A stretch of 64,000 nt of DNA. Source: Achromobacter sp. Root83 (GTDB taxonomy: Bacteria; Pseudomonadota; Gammaproteobacteria; Burkholderiales; Burkholderiaceae_B). This document shows, one piece after another, positions 60,797 through 64,000 of the stretch; within the stretch, counting starts at the first letter, position 1; every line of letters starts with the position of its first letter. Made by a program: the position numbers and the translations under genes. The notes beneath the pieces are model-generated. The model did not search any database, was not told the origin of the DNA, and worked only from the letters and a program-made list of their open reading frames with translations. The DNA lies in the NCBI RefSeq assembly GCF_001428845.1, contig NZ_LMIU01000001.1, forward strand, positions 62,984-126,983, written 5' to 3'.

Positions 60797-61306
60797 TCAC
60801 TCCTTGAAGTAGGCCTGGGTGTACGGATGCACGCCGGGGTCGGCGGCGATCACTTCCGCGGGCAGCCAGCGGTAACCGTTGTGCTGGACCAGGGGAAGGC
60901 TTGCGGTATCCAACGAAAGCTCGGCCTCATAGGCGAGGACGACATAGTGGGTGGAGCGTCCGGCTTCACCCGCGAAATTGGTGCCATAGAAGTGCTCGTA
61001 CACGCCGCGAGGCTTCCATGCGTGCTCCGGCAAGGACAGGCCCAGCTCGTCATGGACGATGCGGCGCAATGCGTCGCGCAGGGACTCGTTCTTTCGGATC
61101 CGCCCGCCCGGCACGAACCATGCGCCCTGGGCCGGGGGATTGGCGCGCAGGCCGGTCAGGTAGTGCCCCGCGGCATCGCGCAGCAGCAGGTCGATCGATA
61201 CCAGCGGCAGCATCTCCACCGCCTGGCGGAAGTCCGACTGGGCCAGCACGCCGCCGCGCGTCACGGGCGCTTCCCGCACGGGCCATCCCAACGGTTTAGT
61301 AGACAT
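60797..61306 (-). CDS. gmm: GDP-mannose mannosyl hydrolase (Nudix family)
   Basis: A 169-residue Nudix protein. The modified Nudix segment GGRIRKNESLRDALRRIV, with HDELGL, and the N-terminal LVSIDLLLRDAAGHYLTGLR are typical of WcaH/Gmm, which hydrolyse GDP-mannose or GDP-fucose with inversion. It may balance GDP-mannose pools. It overlaps the wcaJ end by 11 bp. Confidence 0.9.
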   Translation of the reverse strand: MSTKPLGWPVREAPVTRGGVLAQSDFRQAVEMLPLVSIDLLLRDAAGHYLTGLRANPPAQGAWFVPGGRIRKNESLRDALRRIVHDELGLSLPEHAWKPRGVYEHFYGTNFAGEAGRSTHYVVLAYEAELSLDTASLPLVQHNGYRWLPAEVIAADPGVHPYTQAYFKE

Positions 61307-62705
61307 TGCGGCCCGTCCATCCCGATACCGCCGTGCGGGCGATGATCAGCAGGTCCATCCTGAACGTCCAGTGCTGGATGTAGTAGATGTCGTGTTCGAC
61401 CCGGTCGCTCATCTTGCGCAGCGTGTCGGTCTGCCCGCGGAAACCGTTGACCTGCGCCCAGCCAGTGATGCCCGGCTTGACGCGGTGGCGCATCATGTAG
61501 CGCTGCACCAGGTCCTTGTACAGTTCGTTGTGCTCCAGCGCGTGGGGGCGCGGCCCCACGACCGACATGTCGCCCATCAGCACATTGAGGAACTGGGGCA
61601 GCTCATCCAGGCTGGTGCGCCGCAGGAAGCCGCCGATCCGCGTGATGCGGTTGTCGTTGCGCGTGGCCTGCGTGACCACGCCGTGCTCCTGGTGCACGGT
61701 CATGGTGCGGAACTTGTAGACGTGGAACACCTTGCCGTCCACGCCCAGCCGGGGCTGGGTGAAGAAGACCGGGCCGCGCGAGGTGACCTTGACCAGCAGG
61801 GCCACGGTCAGCATCACGGGAGACAGGCCGATCAGCGCGCAGAACGCGAAGCTGCGGTCGAAGACCTCCTTGGCCCAGCCGCGCACGCCGGCCGCGGGCA
61901 GGCTGTTGAGCTGGATGGCGGGCAGGCCCAGGAACTCGCCGATGCGGTGTCCCAGCAACTGGATGGACATCACGTCGGGAATCCAGCGGATGTCCACCAG
62001 GTCGTTGCGCAGGTGATACAGCACTTCGCGCAGCTCCTGGCCTGCCTCCATCGGCAGCACGATCCAGATCTCGCGCACATTGTTCTCGTGCACGAAGCCG
62101 TGCAGATGGTCGAGATCATGCAGGCGGCGGACCTGCGGCGGCAGGATCTCATGCGGTTCCGCATAGATGCCGGCCACTTCATAGCCGGCTTCCCGATATC
62201 TTTCGACGCGGCGCCACAGGTCATGCCCCAGGGCGCCGAAGCCCACCAGCAGCACGCGCTTCTTGTTCAGGCCGCGATCGCGCGCGGCGCCCAGCACCGC
62301 ATAGACGGCAATGCGTACACCGGCCAGCGCCAGCGCCGCCATGCCGAACCAGGTAGCCGCCCATATGCGGGATACCGCGCCGGTCTGGTGCATGAGAAAA
62401 CTGACGAATATGCCCAACGCGAAAACCGTGGCCCACGCCGCCAGGCTGCGCACCACCAGATCGGTCAGCAGGCGGCCGCGCCAGGACACGTACAACCGGA
62501 AGGCCGGGAAGATGGCGATCACGCCCAGGCCGCAAAGATAGATCAGGAACAGATGAATCTGCGGAGGTTCGGCCAGCGCATCTTCAGCGAATTTCAAGCC
62601 GGTGGCAGTCAGGCCGCAGGTGATGACTATCGCGGCGTCGAGCAAGCGATAGAGATAGCTTGCCCCGCTGAACCTTGCCGACGTGTCCGTTTGGGACGGG
62701 TCCAT
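61296..62705 (-). CDS. wcaJ: Undecaprenyl-phosphate glucose phosphotransferase (WcaJ-like)
   Basis: A 469-residue polyprenyl phosphate hexose-1-phosphate transferase that starts the repeat unit on undecaprenyl phosphate. The N-terminal half has four membrane segments and a CoA-binding-like domain (KKRVLLVGFGALGHDL); the C-terminal catalytic domain has FDRSFAFCALIGLSPVML, KFRTMTV, RRTSLDELPQFLNVLMGDMS and VGPRPHALEHNE. I start at ATG 62705 after CAGGAG. It is the first gene of the polysaccharide operon. Confidence 0.94.
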   Translation of the reverse strand: MDPSQTDTSARFSGASYLYRLLDAAIVITCGLTATGLKFAEDALAEPPQIHLFLIYLCGLGVIAIFPAFRLYVSWRGRLLTDLVVRSLAAWATVFALGIFVSFLMHQTGAVSRIWAATWFGMAALALAGVRIAVYAVLGAARDRGLNKKRVLLVGFGALGHDLWRRVERYREAGYEVAGIYAEPHEILPPQVRRLHDLDHLHGFVHENNVREIWIVLPMEAGQELREVLYHLRNDLVDIRWIPDVMSIQLLGHRIGEFLGLPAIQLNSLPAAGVRGWAKEVFDRSFAFCALIGLSPVMLTVALLVKVTSRGPVFFTQPRLGVDGKVFHVYKFRTMTVHQEHGVVTQATRNDNRITRIGGFLRRTSLDELPQFLNVLMGDMSVVGPRPHALEHNELYKDLVQRYMMRHRVKPGITGWAQVNGFRGQTDTLRKMSDRVEHDIYYIQHWTFRMDLLIIARTAVSGWTGRNVY

Positions 62706-63136
62706 CGTGCACTCCTGTTCGCGTGGAGCCGGTCTTCGCACAAGTCTTCAACTCGTACTCCACATAGAAAAAGCCTCTGGCTCGAGGGAATTTGCCTGCC
62801 GTCCGAGTAGCGGCATTGCGGACTATCAAACTAAAGCTTGCGAAGGGCGAAAGACATCAGACATGTCAGATTTCTTCGCTGGAAAGCCGCAGCTATCATG
62901 GCGGTCCCCTGAGCCTGATCCCCCTGCAAAAAGCGAAATAGCGCAGCGCCGCAATGCCTGTGGCTACCGACAAAATCTTATTGAGTGCGCGGCTTACCCG
63001 AAACCTCCAAACGATGTAGGAGAAGGCTTAGGACATCCGTCGAATGTGCGGGCCTAGGAAAAGAGAGTGGAATGTCGCAACCCGTTACGCATCGGGCTCC
63101 TTTCCAAGCAACGAAGTCATTCACTGTGGATTTGCC
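62706..63136. other. Divergent control region between wcaJ and wza
   Basis: A 431-bp gene-free stretch that must carry promoters for both the 13-gene operon to the left and wza to the right. I see no clear -35/-10 pair or JUMPstart/ops element. Open frames here lack ribosome sites. Confidence 0.6.
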
Positions 63137-64000
63137 ATGACTACATTTTTCGGAACGTTGAGCCGAGCCATAGCCGCTATCGCGCTCGTGTCCTCGCTGG
63201 GCGCTTGCGCCTTGTCTCCCGGTATGACGTTCAACGCCAACCAGCTCGCGGATCCGCTGGACCCGAACTCCAAGGCGGTCATCAAGGAAATCACGCCATC
63301 CCTGGTTCTCGAAGATCAGCGCGCGCGCATGGCGCTGCTCGACAACGAGGGTATCGGCCATCTGATCGGCAAGCCGGGGCCTTACCTCATCGGGCCGGGA
63401 GACATCCTCTCGATCGTGGTGTGGGATCACCCCGAGCTCGTGCTTCCGACGCAAACCTACGCCATTGGTTCTGGGGCAACGGAACTAGCCATTGGGGATA
63501 CCGCCTCGGGCATTCCGGGCTATACGGTCTCATCCACTGGATATATCCAGTTTCCGTATACCGGACTGCTGAAAGTGGCGGGGTTGACGGAACTTCAGGC
63601 GCGCAATCTCATAGTCAATAGTTCGGGCAAGTACATACAGGACCCGCAGATCACCGTCCGTGTTCTGGGATTTCGCAGCAAGCGCATTTTCGTCGATGGC
63701 GCGGTGACGACGCCGGGTACGGTCGCTATCAACGATGTCCCGATGACCCTGTTGGAAGCGATCAACAGGGCCGGCGGCATTCTGCCGACCGGAGACCGCA
63801 GTGCGGTCTACGTGATCCGCGACGGCCGGCGTACTCGCGTGAACCTGCCCGCGCTGATCGAGCGTGGCCAGGACCTGAACCAAGTGATGCTGAAGTCGGG
63901 CGACATCGTAAGAGTCACGCCGCGCGACGACAGCAAGGTATTCGTGATGGGCGAAGTGTTCGTGCCCAGCGCGCCAGTGATGCGTGACGGACGCATGTCG
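63137..64000 (+). CDS. wza: Polysaccharide export lipoprotein (Wza-like), partial at the right edge
   Basis: The first 288 residues are seen; the frame is open at base 64000. Lipoprotein signal with lipobox LGAC, Cys24. The polysaccharide export domain starts at YLIGPGDILSIVVWDHPEL; then SLBB-type domains follow (KRIFVDGAVTTPGTVAIND, SKVFVMGEVFVPSAPVM). It forms the outer-membrane export channel of Wzx/Wzy-type polymers. It is divergent from wcaJ and likely heads a wza-wzb-wzc operon beyond the window. Confidence 0.93.
   Translation, partial: MTTFFGTLSRAIAAIALVSSLGACALSPGMTFNANQLADPLDPNSKAVIKEITPSLVLEDQRARMALLDNEGIGHLIGKPGPYLIGPGDILSIVVWDHPELVLPTQTYAIGSGATELAIGDTASGIPGYTVSSTGYIQFPYTGLLKVAGLTELQARNLIVNSSGKYIQDPQITVRVLGFRSKRIFVDGAVTTPGTVAINDVPMTLLEAINRAGGILPTGDRSAVYVIRDGRRTRVNLPALIERGQDLNQVMLKSGDIVRVTPRDDSKVFVMGEVFVPSAPVMRDGRMS

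Overview
The window is GC-rich DNA from a betaproteobacterium, most likely the Achromobacter/Bordetella branch of Alcaligenaceae. This rests on three Bug-type (TctC-like) periplasmic solute receptors, dense operons with ATGA overlaps, many IclR/GntR/LysR-regulated carboxylic-acid catabolic cassettes and a long fad gene block. It is a judgement from gene content; no database was searched.

Layout. (1) 1-1954: end of a quinate/shikimate catabolic operon, with a split 3-dehydroshikimate dehydratase: a TIM-barrel enzyme and a separate HPPD-like protein. (2) 2004-7800: housekeeping and orphan genes: mnmH, DUF2199, three identical tRNA-Arg(ACG) genes with their own promoters, tandem repeats, a DUF3079 gene, an unrecognised XRE-type regulator with a small paralogue of its N-terminal domain, a class III-like sirtuin and a thiol dioxygenase. 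(3) 7930-22891: a chain of catabolic cassettes. An IclR regulator has an operator that recurs 3.4 kb away between two divergent operons (Bug receptor + flavoprotein; CaiB + crotonase-like + CoA-transferase-like pair + acyl-CoA ligase). A GntR regulator faces a FAH-family hydrolase and Bug operon. An amidase, a PrpF-family isomerase and a third Bug follow. (4) 22915-28283: a LysR gene and a four-gene operon (permease, DUF1537 kinase, PdxA2-type dehydrogenase, UTRA-GntR) fitting D-threonate/D-erythronate catabolism, with a 33-bp operator-like palindrome in front. (5) 28326-30520: a TonB-dependent siderophore receptor with a Fur-box-like site. (6) 30563-44973: a fatty-acid beta-oxidation block, all on the minus strand, headed by a TetR gene and closed by an intrinsic terminator (fadE, two thiolases, two bifunctional hydratase/dehydrogenases of opposite domain order, fadL, thioesterase-like, chalcone-isomerase-like, fadD). 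(7) 45353-64000: a fucose-containing, colanic-acid-like exopolysaccharide locus with wza divergent from wcaJ-gmm-manC-vanZ-gmd-fcl-wzx-GT-wzy-GT-GT-wcaF-wcaI, preceded by two LuxR-type regulators whose receiver domains have lost the phospho-acceptor aspartate.

How the parts work together: most of the window imports small organic acids (Bug receptors, KdgT-like permease, FadL), activates them to CoA esters or phosphates and feeds central metabolism, each cassette having its own regulator. The right third turns GDP-mannose into GDP-fucose and builds and exports a surface polysaccharide. The least explained parts are the 5096-6045 gene pair, the 11535-16554 CoA operon with altered catalytic residues, and the two degenerate LuxR regulators.
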